NCBI RefSeq assembly: GCF_000417875.1 | Contig: NW_006920876.1 | Location: forward strand, 184,683 to 248,682 | Source of the DNA: Pseudozyma flocculosa PF-1 | Taxonomy: Eukaryota; Basidiomycota; Ustilaginomycetes; Ustilaginales; Ustilaginaceae | Reading direction: 5' to 3' | DNA: 64,000 nucleotides | Part shown: piece after piece, positions 1 to 10,025 of the stretch | Position numbering within the stretch: the first letter of the stretch is position 1 | How the letters are laid out: each line of letters begins with the position of its first letter | Program-made: the position numbers and the translations under genes | The notes under the pieces: generated by a model | What the model was told of the DNA's origin: nothing | The model's database searches: none | What the model saw: the letters and a program-made list of their open reading frames with translations, nothing else

Positions 1-768
1 CAGCTCGGCCGTGGCCACCTTGACCCGCTTCAGGACGGGCACGTATTTCGTCTTCCGGAGCTGGGCACTGACCCGGTCCGCATGGAAGGTGGGATCGTCG
101 ATGACCTTGGCAAGGCTTTCGGACACGCGTAGCCGGCGTGGGACCGTCCTGGGTCTGCCGGTACGTCCCTTGGCGACGGTGTCGACTTGGGCGTTGATCG
201 CGCCCGAAGCGGAACCCGACGCGGCCCGATTGAACGGGTGGTCTCGCTCGATGGGGAAAGCAGGCCCGTGAGCACTCGAGCCCTGACTTTCCTGGCTCGG
301 GCTCATTGCGCTCTCGGCGAGGTAGTCGTAGACAGAGAGCGGCTCCTCGGCTGTCTGGTGATGAGCATAGCCAGGGTCCGCGGGCTGGCCGTAGTCAGCC
401 TGGGGAAAGTGGCCGAAGTCCTGTTCCTGTCCCTGGCCAGCGTAATAGTGATAGGCGTTGGGGTCGACGTTGGCGCCGTGATCGGCACGCGGATAGCCGG
501 AGCTCTGGTGGGCGTAGTCGAGGTTCGGGACGTGGCCATGGACAGCTTGGTAGTCGACGGCGGGAGGCGGTGCGTGCTCTGGAGCGTGCAGGAGCCAGTT
601 CTCGAACAGGCTCGTGTCGACGTGGGCGAGGTTGGCAGGCACCTCTTCTCCGAAGAGGTGCTCGATGGCGCCCATGTTCGGAGGGGGTTGGGCGTGCACG
701 CCGCAGCGGTGCAGCGCTGCAGAAGCGCAGATGACCAGGAAGGACGTGTAGAGTCTCTTGAACCGCAT
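1..768 (-). CDS. Secreted protein, effector-like, paralog of the next gene (partial, runs off the left edge)
   Basis: The reading frame opens with an ATG at 766-768 and stays open for 256 codons to the window edge, so the C-terminus is missing. Residues 1-26 form a signal peptide: basic start MRFKRL, hydrophobic stretch, cut probably after VHA before QPPP. The mature part is rich in His, Tyr, Gly and Gln with no recognised domain. Residues 33-59 (motif IEH... D.S..ENWL) match residues 29-54 of the neighbouring gene at 1278-2294, which has the same strand and layout, so the two look like a local duplication. The last visible part (from about residue 205) is basic and Arg/Lys-rich. I do not recognise a family. 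A secreted effector candidate is an inference from signal peptide, lack of domains and duplication. An intron within the visible part is not needed. Confidence 0.7.
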   Translation of the reverse strand, partial: MRFKRLYTSFLVICASAALHRCGVHAQPPPNMGAIEHLFGEEVPANLAHVDTSLFENWLLHAPEHAPPPAVDYQAVHGHVPNLDYAHQSSGYPRADHGANVDPNAYHYYAGQGQEQDFGHFPQADYGQPADPGYAHHQTAEEPLSVYDYLAESAMSPSQESQGSSAHGPAFPIERDHPFNRAASGSASGAINAQVDTVAKGRTGRPRTVPRRLRVSESLAKVIDDPTFHADRVSAQLRKTKYVPVLKRVKVATAEL

Positions 769-1277
769 GCTTGGTCGAGTGGCGAGGTGTTCGGGTCGGA
801 GTGAGGAGGAGCGGTGAACAGATCGAGTGCGAGGACGGGCCGCACAACCAGACCTTATGTAGCGAGCGCGTCCGGTGGTTCCGCAGAAGATTTCCTCACC
901 GCATCTGCCTGTTGGCATCTAGGTATGTATGTAGCTCGGGGCGACATGGTCGAGGCAGGGAAGACAAAAAAGCTACATAGGCCGCGGCTCGAGGGCCGGG
1001 GTATGAATGAAGGCCCAGGTCTTCCCCACTCCCAACAACTTGGGGGCGACTTCGTCAGGCCGTAATTTAGCTTTCATCCCGGATGGTCCATTGGACGCCA
1101 ACCGGCCCGCCGGGCCCAGATTATCGCCAACTCTACCGCCCCGCCCGGGGCGTCCTCGTATCCAAGCTCATTTTCAACGCAAGTAACTCGATGATCGCTT
1201 CATGGCAGGAGCTGAGTATCGTATGGCGAAGGCAGACAATCGATGCAACCGGCCTACGAGGAGGACAAGACCATCGC
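769..1277. other. Intergenic region, promoter of the first secreted gene
   Basis: No credible gene is seen. The stretch lies between two same-strand genes and should hold the 5' UTR and promoter of the left gene and the 3' UTR of the right one. Confidence 0.5.
851..860 (-). promoter_or_regulatory. TATA-like element (ACATAAGGTC) upstream of the first secreted gene
   Basis: On the minus strand TACATAAGG lies about 85-90 nt before the ATG at 768. The spacing is close to that of the better TATA box of the paralog at 2365-2379, which supports it as a core promoter; the match itself is weak. Confidence 0.3.
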
Positions 1278-2294
1278 TCAGTTGCGGGCGCTTACGGACT
1301 CGTCTCGGTGCTTGATAGCCTGTCTCCTGCTGACCTTGAAAAGCGAGATCAAACCAGAGGGCATCTGGATCTCTCCGAGGTAGAACTGGCGGTGCATGCC
1401 CCGACTGGGCAGGCCGCGCTCGAATGCGACGACGGGCACCAGGAGCGAGCCGGGTTCCGAGGCCGGGCGGGCGCGCTTGATGAGTACGTAGAAGACGTAG
1501 TCGCCAATCTCGAACGGCATCTCGAGCTGGCGGTGGGCGATGTGGTAGTGGCCGTAGAGCATGTACGACTCGCGCACGCGCCCGAAGAGCCGGCGTCGCA
1601 CGGCGACGGGCATCACGGCGGCGAAGCGGAGGTTGTCGACGACGGAACGGTACGCCGGGAATGCCTCGAGGGCGGGGCGGAGTCGCTCCTTGTACCGTTC
1701 CAGGAAGACGGTCCTCTGCAGCGGTGTGGCGAGCTGCGTTCGAAAGATTCGACTGGACGGACCGGCCAGGTCAAAGTCGCGATGCACCTGCGCCTTTGTG
1801 AAGGGGTACGCGATGCCATCATCTGCCTCGGCCGGCTGGGCTGAACCAGTCGCACTGCTCGTGCCGCCGTGGCCCTCGGCCAGCTCGTGGCCCGATGCAC
1901 CTGGATCGCGTGCCGGCTGGACGCTCCAAGAGCTACCTTCGAATGCGGCTGGAGCGTACGGCACCATCCCTTGACCCGTGTGATATGGGCGATCGGCTGC
2001 AGGCTGAGAGCTCGAGGCCATGACAGGGTCGCTGTGCGTTGCATAACTTGTGTGCGGACCGTCTGGAGCCTGCCCGGCATGGTCGAGCGCCGCATGTCCA
2101 TTTGACTCGTCGCCTTGTTGCAGCGGATCGACCAGCCAATTCTCGACGCCGCTCAAGTCCAGGCGAGGCAACTCCTCTGCCGCGTCGTGCTGCAACGCGT
2201 GCTCCAACGTTGCTAGACCCGGCGGCGGACGGGGCTGGGCATAAGCCGGCAGGCCAAGCAGAAGAGTGTAGACGATGAAGATGCTGAGCCGCAT
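1278..2294 (-). CDS. Secreted protein, effector-like (338 aa), paralog of the gene at 1-768
   Basis: The frame is open further upstream, but the ATG at 2292-2294 is chosen because it starts a clean signal peptide: MRLSIFIVYTLLLGLPAYAQ, cut likely after AYA. Residues 29-54 carry the motif LEHAL...LDLSGVENWL, closely matching the neighbour at 1-768. The middle (residues 60-190) is low-complexity and Ser/Ala/His/Gly-rich. The C-terminal 150 residues are more ordered, with many Arg, Phe, Tyr and hydrophobic residues (a run such as GDYVFYVLIKRARP near residue 268), which suggests a folded domain. No known family is recognised. A TATA box lies about 80 nt upstream. Single exon. Secretion is well supported; a host-directed effector role is inferred only from context. 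Confidence 0.75.
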   Translation of the reverse strand: MRLSIFIVYTLLLGLPAYAQPRPPPGLATLEHALQHDAAEELPRLDLSGVENWLVDPLQQGDESNGHAALDHAGQAPDGPHTSYATHSDPVMASSSQPAADRPYHTGQGMVPYAPAAFEGSSWSVQPARDPGASGHELAEGHGGTSSATGSAQPAEADDGIAYPFTKAQVHRDFDLAGPSSRIFRTQLATPLQRTVFLERYKERLRPALEAFPAYRSVVDNLRFAAVMPVAVRRRLFGRVRESYMLYGHYHIAHRQLEMPFEIGDYVFYVLIKRARPASEPGSLLVPVVAFERGLPSRGMHRQFYLGEIQMPSGLISLFKVSRRQAIKHRDESVSARN

Positions 2295-2364
2295 GGTCGT
2301 GTTTCGTGGGATGAGGTGAAGGACGAAATGGGGCGTGGGCAACTTCGAAGTTGGCAAGCAGGGC

Positions 2365-2379
2365 CCTCTTCTTATACAG
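2365..2379 (-). promoter_or_regulatory. TATA box of the secreted gene (CTGTATAAGAAGAGG)
   Basis: Perfect TATAAG on the minus strand, about 80 nt before the ATG at 2294. The 10-mer GTATAAGAAG recurs exactly upstream of the small secreted gene at 62160-62528. Confidence 0.55.
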
Positions 2380-2571
2380 CGCCGTATGGATCTGGCCGGG
2401 GCCCTGGAATGAGGCTCGCTGTTTGACCGCATCGTTGGCCACAGCAACGCCAGAGTACGGACAAGCGCGAACAGGGATGCTGCCCGAGGTCAGCATCGAG
2501 TGGCTTGCTTCAAGGTTGCATCGCTATCGCCCCGAGGGCATCGTTCGCACCTTGACCGGTGCCTGACCCAC

Positions 2572-5500
2572 TCAAGCCTGTGTATGGAAGCCACTGCCCG
2601 AATCGCCTTGGCCGTCCTCGTGCCCCTGCTCCGGTAACCCCGAAAACGCGAGCGCCTGATCCAGCGACGACGACGACGGAAGAGGCGGGAGGCTCAGGTC
2701 CGAGGCGAGGAAGTGGTCCAGCTGGTCGGTCACGTCTTGCTCGATCTGCCGAGCCAGCTCGTTGGGTATCGCCGGCATCGTCTCCGCCCCTGCCCCTGCC
2801 CTTGGTCCCTCGTCTGCAGCTGCGTCGACCGGTGCCGGTGGCGGCGGCGTCGTCGCCGTCGGAGCAGCAGCAGCAGCAGGGTTTCGACTTCTCCTGCTCC
2901 TTCTTGCCCCTCCCTCATCGACGCCGTCGGCATCACCGCCGGCGCCACCGGCACCGGCAGCAAGGTCGGCTTCCTCTTGCAGGGCCCTCAACTCGTCCTC
3001 CGCATCACCCTCTTCCTCTGCTTCCATTCGGTCCACCTGCTGCAGGCCGCCCAGCTCGCGTTGCAGCTCCAGCCTGCGCTCTTCGGCTTTCCTCCGCCTC
3101 TCCTCGGCCTGCTCGCGCCGCATCTCCTCTTCCGCCTGCATCGCATCCCACTTGGCCGCCTTTTTCCCTCAACCCATCACCCGTCCTCTGCTGCACCTCG
3201 CGCAGATGCGACAGCTGTCGCTCCAGATCGGCGATCCTCCGGCCATCCGTTTCGTAGCGCTGCGACGCCATGCGGGAGTGCAGCGCGAGACCCTCGGAGA
3301 GCTGCGACTCGAGCAGCGCAATCCGCGACGCCGCCTCTTCGTACTGCTTGCGGAACTCGGTCGACGACGAGGCTGCCTTGTCGTAGAGGTCGCGCAGGAA
3401 TTCGAGGTCCGTCTCGTGCGTGGATGCCGCCAAGCGCAGTCGCGCCGTCTCGCTGTCGGCAGCGTCGAGCGCGGCCTGCAGCTTTGACATCTCCGAACGC
3501 AGCCGAGCAATCTCGTCGTCCTTTTCGTCCGCGCTCCCTGTCGGGCCCGTCTCTTCGACGACCGCCTCTGCCGGCGGCGGTGGCTGCGGTGGGGCAGCCT
3601 TTGGCGCGTCGGGGAACCTTCGACCCGCTGCATCGAACCATGCGCCGAACCTCGTGTCCTCGCGCAGGATGTTGGCCAGGTTCTCCTCGATCTCCTGCAC
3701 GTCGAATGTCCCCTCCTTTGTATCGACGACGAGCACGACGCTCCGCACGGGACCTGTCGCTGAATCGCCGCTCTGCTGCTGCTGGCTTTGCGTGAACCTC
3801 TGCACCACTTCGTGCAAGCCTCCCTCTCCGAGCCCAGTGGCGCCGACAATCAGGGGCCCGCGGAGCAGGTCGAAACACCACACCTTTTTGGTGCGCAGGA
3901 ACCCGTCCTCTTGCGTCTCGGAGTCGTCCTGAGACTGCGACTGCGATTGCGACTGCGATGCCGAGGTGTTCGTCAGGGCGGTGGTGTTCGACCGCTGAGA
4001 TTGCGCGGCCCGCTTGGACCGCATCACGTACTTTTCCACCTCGTCCTTGAGGAACGCGGGGATGTGCGAAGAGCGCTGCACAAGTTCGCAGATCTCCCGA
4101 CGCGGCAGAGTCGACCATCCTTGCGAAGAAGACGGCGATGTGGACAGCGACGTGTCCGAGGGCTGCAGACTCGACGTAGCGTGAGCTGCCGCCGATGTCG
4201 CTGCCTGCACGCGATGGGCATGTGGAAGGGGTTGAGAGAAGGGAGCGGTCGGCGTGGGATGCTCCTCGGCTCGAATATCGTGCCGCTGCTGCTCCGGCTG
4301 CGTCCGACGGGGCGTCTGCTGCGCAGCGTTGAGCTCGTCGACCAATGCCGTCGGAGGTGGCGGCTGAGAGGCGATGGGCTGGCTCGGTAGCGGCAGTCGC
4401 CTCGGATTTCCGTCCGATGCGGGAAGGGCAGCGACATCCGCATCCGCCGGCGCAGGTGGCGTCGACTCGCGGGGTAGATCATCATCTGCTACCGGGCGCT
4501 CCTCCTCTTGCGCCAAGTAGCCCGATGGCTGCGATGCGGGCGGCGGCGTGCGTATCCCGCTGCTGCTCTGCTGCGTCAGCACGGCTGCACGTGCATTCGC
4601 CTTGCGCCGTTCCAGCTCGCCCAGCAGCTTCTGCATGCGGTCCTCGCCCTCTTCGAAGTCGAGATCCTCGTCAGAATCGAGCTGCTGTGTCAGGATGACA
4701 AGGTCCGATGCTGCATCTTCCCCGACCCGCGGTGTCGCTGGTGCGGCTCGAGATGGAGACGCCACAGAGAGCGGGCGCATGCGGACTGGCGGTCTCGGAA
4801 CGATCCAGCTGCCGATGCGAGGAACCTGATCCGCACGGTAGACGGGCGACGGTGAGCGGGGCGCGCGATCCAGCCCTGGCGAGACGCTCTGGCTGAATTG
4901 ATCGACGGGTGAGCTGTGATCCTGCGTCGAGATGGCCTTGGTCCGGTCTGTCGCCGCCGCCGGTTGCTGTGGATGCCAGGGAGCGGGCGGCAGTCGTGCC
5001 AGCGGACGGCCAGCCGCGTCGAGCTCCAGACCCGTATCGTCGTCGAGGTACGGCGCAAAGGCTTCGGGCGGGATGGGCCGCAACGGCTGCATGTCGGCGC
5101 CCCGATCCGAGTTAGTCGCGTCCGAGTCGTGGTTGTCGTGCGAAGAGAGAGCAGATCCATCGGGCGCAGTGGACTGGGTCATTGAGAGATACGGGGTGAA
5201 GCGACCCTGCTGGCTCCTGTAGGGGATTTCGACGTAGATCTCGGGCTGGTCGGCGGGGTCCGCGGCGACCCGCTTTGTCGCCGGTCGCCGCTCGAGATTG
5301 ACCAGGCCAGCAGCTGGACGGACCCCGTCGTCGTCGCTCTCACTGGAGCTCGCGTCGACCCGTTTTCGTTTCCGCTGCTCCTCGGCTTGCCGGCCCCTTG
5401 CCCGCTGTTTGATCTCCTCCCTCTGCCTCCTCCCGCTTCGCCACTGGCTGACCATCTCTGGCGTCGCTTCCGCCTTGGAGATCCATTGAGCGGCTGCCTG

Positions 5501-5821
5501 CGATGATGATCCGGAGGATGAGGTCGATGCAGTGCCCAGGACCTGGGAGTCCAAAGGGACGGCGACGACCTTGTACTGGCCCGCTCTCGATGCGACAATG
5601 CGCAAAGGACTGCCGGGTGACTGGCTCGGAATGACGGCGGCAGCGGCCACTGACGGGGTGCCTACGACCTCGCGCCGGGTGCTGCTTCCCGTCACGTCGC
5701 CGCTCTCGCCGCCTGGATGGTAGGAAGAGTCGGATGGATGCTGCTGCGAGTAGGTGGGGATGCTCCAGCGCGAATCGTGGGGCGAGTCGGGCGACCCGCC
5801 TCGTGGCTGTTCGGACGTCAT
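2572..5821 (-). CDS. Large Ser/Pro/Gln-rich protein with C-terminal coiled coil; apparent frameshift near 3163
   Basis: ATG at 5819-5821 (MTSEQPRGG) opens a frame that runs to about 3163, then coding continues in another frame to the stop at 2572. The second half of the coiled coil (EMRREQAEERRRKAEERR) is clearly coding, and the bases just before it read EKAAKWDAMQ if one A is removed from the A5 run at 3161-3165 (T5 on the plus strand). This gives a protein of 1082 residues. The alternative is a 45-nt GT-AG intron that also restores frame but would delete the AAKWDAMQ stretch. Residues 1-610 are low-complexity with Asp/Glu patches; about 640-800 look folded (a segment like KKVWCFDLLRGPLIVGATG, then RSVVLVVDTKEGTFDVQEIE); 830-1000 are coiled coil; the rest is Ala/Pro-rich. 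I do not recognise the family; the size, composition and coiled coil would suit a chromatin or scaffold factor, which is a guess. Confidence 0.65.
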
Positions 5822-6349
5822 GGCGGCGGCGGCGGGAGGGATAGGGCAGATGTAAAAGCAAGGTGCGGCCACCACGGTCAGGGGATCGTGGGTGCCCTTG
5901 GCGAGGTGAGGTGAGAGCAGCGAGGGAGGTGGGTCGAGGTTGAGAAGGAAGCAGGGTCGACCCTGCCTGTTTTTCGCCGACGGCTGGGCCCTGACGGGGC
6001 GTCGCGCTGCAGCCCGCCGCCCGAAGCCCGACAAGCCGCTGCAGGTCCGCCGCCGTCTCCCTAAAGGCCAGGCTGCAGGTCCGCCGCACCACCACCACCT
6101 CTTTCGAGGTCTTGAGCTTGCTCTCTCTATCCTCAGTCCTCCCTCGGCCCTGCTGCGCACCTCCATGGCAGCCGCTACGCTGCCGTGGCGGTTAAATGAT
6201 GTGCCTGCGGGCGTGCGATGATAATGCTGGGGGCGTACAAATACACGGCGAGGGTCGTCTCCCGACCTCGACCTCGACCTCGACCTCGACCTCGAACTCC
6301 TTTCCTGGCCTGATGGTAGCGGGCGTCCCTACCGCACCCGACGGCCGCT
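5822..6349. other. Intergenic region with an (ACCTCG)n repeat
   Basis: The 528 bp hold the promoter of the coiled-coil gene on the left and the 3' end of the WD40 gene on the right. A hexamer repeat of the CGACCT unit runs from about 6263 to 6298. No gene seen. Confidence 0.6.
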
Positions 6350-9274
6350 TCACATGACGACGCAGTCCTCGGCCTCTCCCTCCTCGCCTTCCTCGACCAG
6401 GCCCCGCTCGGCCTCCTCGTTGGCGTCTTCAGCCGTCGTCACCGCCCAGCCGCCTCCGACGAGCGGCCTCAGCACCATCCTGGCTCCCCGTCGCCTGGCC
6501 TCGGGGCCGCCCTCGCTGCCATTGCCCTGCAGCACGTGCTGCTGCAGCATCGAGAGGAGCGTCCGCGTCGAGAGGCTCGACCTCTGCCGCGATCCCTGCA
6601 GCCGCTCGCGGTTCTGCGACATGATGTCGTCCTTCTTGGCCATGCGGTCGGCCACCTTGCCAGGAGCTTCGCCACTGCCAGCCCTCTGAGCGGGAGGGCC
6701 GGACGACAGCGTGACCGGACCGAACAGCTTGACGGTATCGTCGATGCCCGAGATGGCCATCACCGGCAGGCTCGGGTGCTGCTGCAGCACGTTGACCACG
6801 CTCGAGTCGCCCCTCCAGATTCCCCGGAGCTCCGCTGTCTCAGTGTCCCACAGGAACCAGTTGCCGTCGTCGGACCCCGAGACGACGTAGCGGTCGTCCC
6901 GGCCGGCAAAGTTGACGTCCTTGACCGTCTCGATGTTGGCGTGGCCGCGGTAGTGGTTGCGCGGGCAGACGAGCGGCGCACGCTGGAACTTGTCCTCGAT
7001 GCCGGCAGACATGTCGGTCTCGAAGCCGTAGCCTTCGGGCTCGCTCAGCTCCATTTCTTCGCCCGAGGACACCGCGTCGCCTTCGCTGTCGGTGTCGTTG
7101 CTGCTGGACTCGTCTTCGGCTTCCTCTTCGTCGTCATGGTCATCCTCGCCCTCGTCGTCGCCTGCGTCGCTGGACGCTGTGCGGAACCGTGCGTGCGCAG
7201 CTTCGCTGGCCGTCGCGCTGCTTGCATCGTCCGAGTCGAGCTCTTCGTCGTCCGAGCCTTCGGCGACGCTGAGCCTCTGGCCATGGAGCTGAGAGCCTTC
7301 TTGGGGGTTCCTTGGGTCGCTTGCCTCCTCTGCTACCCTTGCGCGCTTAAGTCTGCGGCCCTCAGACGCCGCTGCTGCCCCACCGTCGACGCCGCAGCGC
7401 CCCTGGCTCGGACCGAGACGCTCCACCGTCCATGTCTCCGAGACGAGGGGCTCGGCCCTGGCCCAGAGCTCGTTCTTGATCTCGTCCGTACGAGTCGCGG
7501 TGGCGCCCTGGTCGATGGCATCAATCAGCCTCTCGAGCCACGGCGCGACCTGTGTGCCGATGGCGAAATCCCCGAACTGGTCGTGAATCTCGTCGAGGCA
7601 GTGGTGCAGCAGCTGCGACCAGCCCGGCTTGTCCTCGGAGAAGGCGACCACACCGAGCGCGCGGCAGACTTCGACCGCAGCATAGGCATCCAGAGGCATG
7701 TCGTCCTCGTCTCGAATAGGGCCGAGTTCCTCGGTCAGGTCCTTGATGTCGTTCCAAAAGGCAGCCACCCGTCCAGGAGTCTGCCTTACCTCCGCGGTCG
7801 CCGTCAGAGGGAAGAGAGCCTGGAGGCATCGCCTCTGCATGCCCTCGAGCCACGCAGAGTCGCGCGCCGGGATCTCCTCGCCAAGGATCGTCTCGGGATT
7901 GCGGTGCGTTCGGCCGCCGGGCAGCCGTCGTCGCTTGGGCTCGTGGTGGAGGACGCCAGGCTCGTCGTGGATCTGGAAGCGGTAGATGAAGTGGTTCGAG
8001 TAAGAGAGGACGAGGTCTCGGCCGGTGCTCTCGTTGATCTTGCACGCCGTGATGTGGGCGTCTTCGAGGCCACCAAGCGGCTCCTCGTCGTCGTCGCTCG
8101 ACTCCCCTGCCTCATCCTCGCTCTCGTCGCCATCCTCGTCCCCGCCACTTCGGCGTCCGGCACGGATCGTCTTGCCGTCGTCCTCGACGTGGGGAGCAAA
8201 GAAGCCTCCAGGAGGCAGTCCGAACCTCCTGACGCACATGGTGAGGGCCTGGGCGTCGGCCGCGTCTGGGCTGCTGGGGTCGGCCTCGATGCCCCACTCG
8301 CGCTTGAGCAGGCGCGGCACCATGCGGCGATCCTGAAGATAGGCGTAGGGCGACATGCCGGCGACGGCAAACAGCCAGGGCTCAGTCTTGCTAACCGAGA
8401 GCGAGTAGAGGCCGAAGGGGAAGTGGACCAGCGGCGACGGGCAGCCTTCGCCGTAGCCGCGGCGCGGGCCACACGCGTGGGGCGTGCGGAGGTCCATCTG
8501 GCGGATGTCGCCGTCCTCGCCGCAGGTGAGGAAGACGTCGGGCGAGTTCTCGGTCGAAATGCGCTTGGCGCGGTCCTTGTGGCAGCGAAAGAGGCGGATG
8601 CAGGCGCCGCTGCCCTGGTTCCACAGCGTGTACTCCTTGCCGTCGGCGGTGCGCTGCGTCTGTCCGCTGCCTGGGCCGATGCCCGAGTGATTGATGTCAA
8701 AGACCCGGACGGTGCGGTCTCCCGCGCAGGTGAAGAGCCTGCGATCCGACGAGTGGGGCGCCCACTTGACGGAGAAGATGTTGGCGCGGTGGCCCGTCTG
8801 GATCTTGCCCATCATGCCCACGTCGAGCGATGGATGGGACCGCTGCGGCCACTGTGCCACCACCTCGTCGCTGGCAGCCCCTCCATCTCCACCATCGCGG
8901 CCATCGCCATGGTCGTGCGCGTTGGTGTCGTCGTCGGGCTCGGCGACGGGATGCTGCTCGGCGCTTCCGAGCTGCCACAGGACGACGTTGCGATCATCGC
9001 TGCCGCTCGCGAGGAGTTGTCCAGACTGGGACCAGCTGAGGGCGTTGACGCAGCCCGTGTGGCCGACGAGGTCCCTGTGCGCCGTCCAGCCGCCGAGGAC
9101 GTCGATGCGGTCGAGGCGCTGGACAAAGTTGTCGTCGAGCTGCGTCTGGCGCTGAAAGAGCGACGAGGTGGCGTGAGTGCCCCTGGCCCGCGGCGGATCG
9201 AGGCGGCTTGAGCTGGCGATCGGAGCACGAAAGGCCGAGTTCGGAGAAAGCGACTGGTAGGTGGCGCAGGCCAT
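6350..9274 (-). CDS. WD40-repeat protein of the DCAF6/DCAF8/WDTC1 type (974 aa)
   Basis: Single exon from ATG at 9272-9274. Three WD repeats follow residue 60: DLVGHTGCVNALSWS...LASGSDDRNVVLW, then GHRANIFSVKWAP...CAGDRTVRVFDI, then a unit ending TCGEDGDIRQMDLR. A fourth region holds the segment FAVAGMSPYAYLQDRRM. The C-terminal pair (about residues 770-860) includes HYRGHANIETVKDVNF, VSGSDDGNWFLWD and ISGIDDTVKLFGP. Between them sits a long acidic, low-complexity insert. N-terminal and C-terminal WD units split by an acidic insert, with RGH.N..T.K.V.F near the end, are typical of CUL4-DDB1 associated factors DCAF6/DCAF8 and their fungal relatives. The likely role is substrate receptor of a CRL4 ubiquitin ligase, inferred from the family. 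The divergent promoter is shared with the cyclodeaminase gene. Confidence 0.85.
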   Translation of the reverse strand: MACATYQSLSPNSAFRAPIASSSRLDPPRARGTHATSSLFQRQTQLDDNFVQRLDRIDVLGGWTAHRDLVGHTGCVNALSWSQSGQLLASGSDDRNVVLWQLGSAEQHPVAEPDDDTNAHDHGDGRDGGDGGAASDEVVAQWPQRSHPSLDVGMMGKIQTGHRANIFSVKWAPHSSDRRLFTCAGDRTVRVFDINHSGIGPGSGQTQRTADGKEYTLWNQGSGACIRLFRCHKDRAKRISTENSPDVFLTCGEDGDIRQMDLRTPHACGPRRGYGEGCPSPLVHFPFGLYSLSVSKTEPWLFAVAGMSPYAYLQDRRMVPRLLKREWGIEADPSSPDAADAQALTMCVRRFGLPPGGFFAPHVEDDGKTIRAGRRSGGDEDGDESEDEAGESSDDDEEPLGGLEDAHITACKINESTGRDLVLSYSNHFIYRFQIHDEPGVLHHEPKRRRLPGGRTHRNPETILGEEIPARDSAWLEGMQRRCLQALFPLTATAEVRQTPGRVAAFWNDIKDLTEELGPIRDEDDMPLDAYAAVEVCRALGVVAFSEDKPGWSQLLHHCLDEIHDQFGDFAIGTQVAPWLERLIDAIDQGATATRTDEIKNELWARAEPLVSETWTVERLGPSQGRCGVDGGAAAASEGRRLKRARVAEEASDPRNPQEGSQLHGQRLSVAEGSDDEELDSDDASSATASEAAHARFRTASSDAGDDEGEDDHDDEEEAEDESSSNDTDSEGDAVSSGEEMELSEPEGYGFETDMSAGIEDKFQRAPLVCPRNHYRGHANIETVKDVNFAGRDDRYVVSGSDDGNWFLWDTETAELRGIWRGDSSVVNVLQQHPSLPVMAISGIDDTVKLFGPVTLSSGPPAQRAGSGEAPGKVADRMAKKDDIMSQNRERLQGSRQRSSLSTRTLLSMLQQHVLQGNGSEGGPEARRRGARMVLRPLVGGGWAVTTAEDANEEAERGLVEEGEEGEAEDCVVM

Positions 9275-10025
9275 GTTCTCGCGCGTGCAGAGGGGTCAGA
9301 TGCGGGGTGTCGGTGAGGGTCGACTCGCGGCTACGAGACTGCAGTCTCGGGGGGGATTGCTTGGCGGTGACGGGGGCTGTCAGGTGGCATCGAAGGAAAG
9401 AACAGAGTGCGAGTGGTGAGGGTCGCTGTAGGCGGGCGAGTGGGCGGTGGTGGTGGTGGTGGTGACACTACTCTGGCGGGTGGCGGAGGATGCCGTGTGA
9501 CGGTGGCCCGGGCCGCCTTCCGATCCTCGCTCTCTCTCTCTCTGCCCCTCTCTCTCTCTGCCCCTCTCTCTCTGCCACACTCAGCTCTCTGCCCCGCTGG
9601 CCAGCCTGGCCTCCACCTGCTGGCTGGGGGTGAGGGTCGGCCTCGCCTCGGTGCGGGCGGGCGGGTCCTTTTCCCCACCCCCTCTGAGCCGGGCTGGCGC
9701 ATGCACGCACGGCCCTCACACTCTCAAACTCCTCACGCCGTCGTCTTTTGTTCTCCTGCTCGCCTCTGGCCTTGGCCTCACCTCCGACTTGGCGCCCGGC
9801 ATCTTCCCGACGTCGACCACACTACGACGGCGACTGGCTGACTCGAAATGCACTGATTGCACAGCGCTCCGCCCGAATCAAGCAGCTGGCTGTCCCCGTC
9901 TCTGTTCTTTCCCAAGAAGAACCTCTCCGCGGCTCGCCTTCCGCCCCTTCGACGACGACCACCACCCCGGTTCGAACCCTTCTAGACGACGGCCCCGCTA
10001 CCTTCGCCTGTTCCCGCCTGCCAAG
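9275..10025. promoter_or_regulatory. Divergent promoter region with CT-rich tract
   Basis: The two start codons (9274 minus, 10026 plus) are 751 bp apart, so the region must hold both promoters and 5' UTRs. Prominent are (CT)n tracts around 9527-9588 and a GGT run near 9450. Pyrimidine-rich tracts are common in fungal core promoters. No RNA gene is supported: the GGTTCGAACCC at about 9969 lacks a tRNA context. Confidence 0.5.

Noticed and set aside
187..847. Several frames on both strands in the first 850 bp
   Set aside because: The minus frame with a signal peptide from 768 explains the region; the others are stop-poor GC shadows.
3155..3170. Programmed ribosomal frameshift
   Set aside because: The site is not a typical slippery heptamer and no pseudoknot is evident; a sequencing error or short intron is simpler.
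9960..9985. GGTTCGAACCC, a tRNA B-box look-alike
   Set aside because: No A box, cloverleaf or CCA-compatible arms around it.
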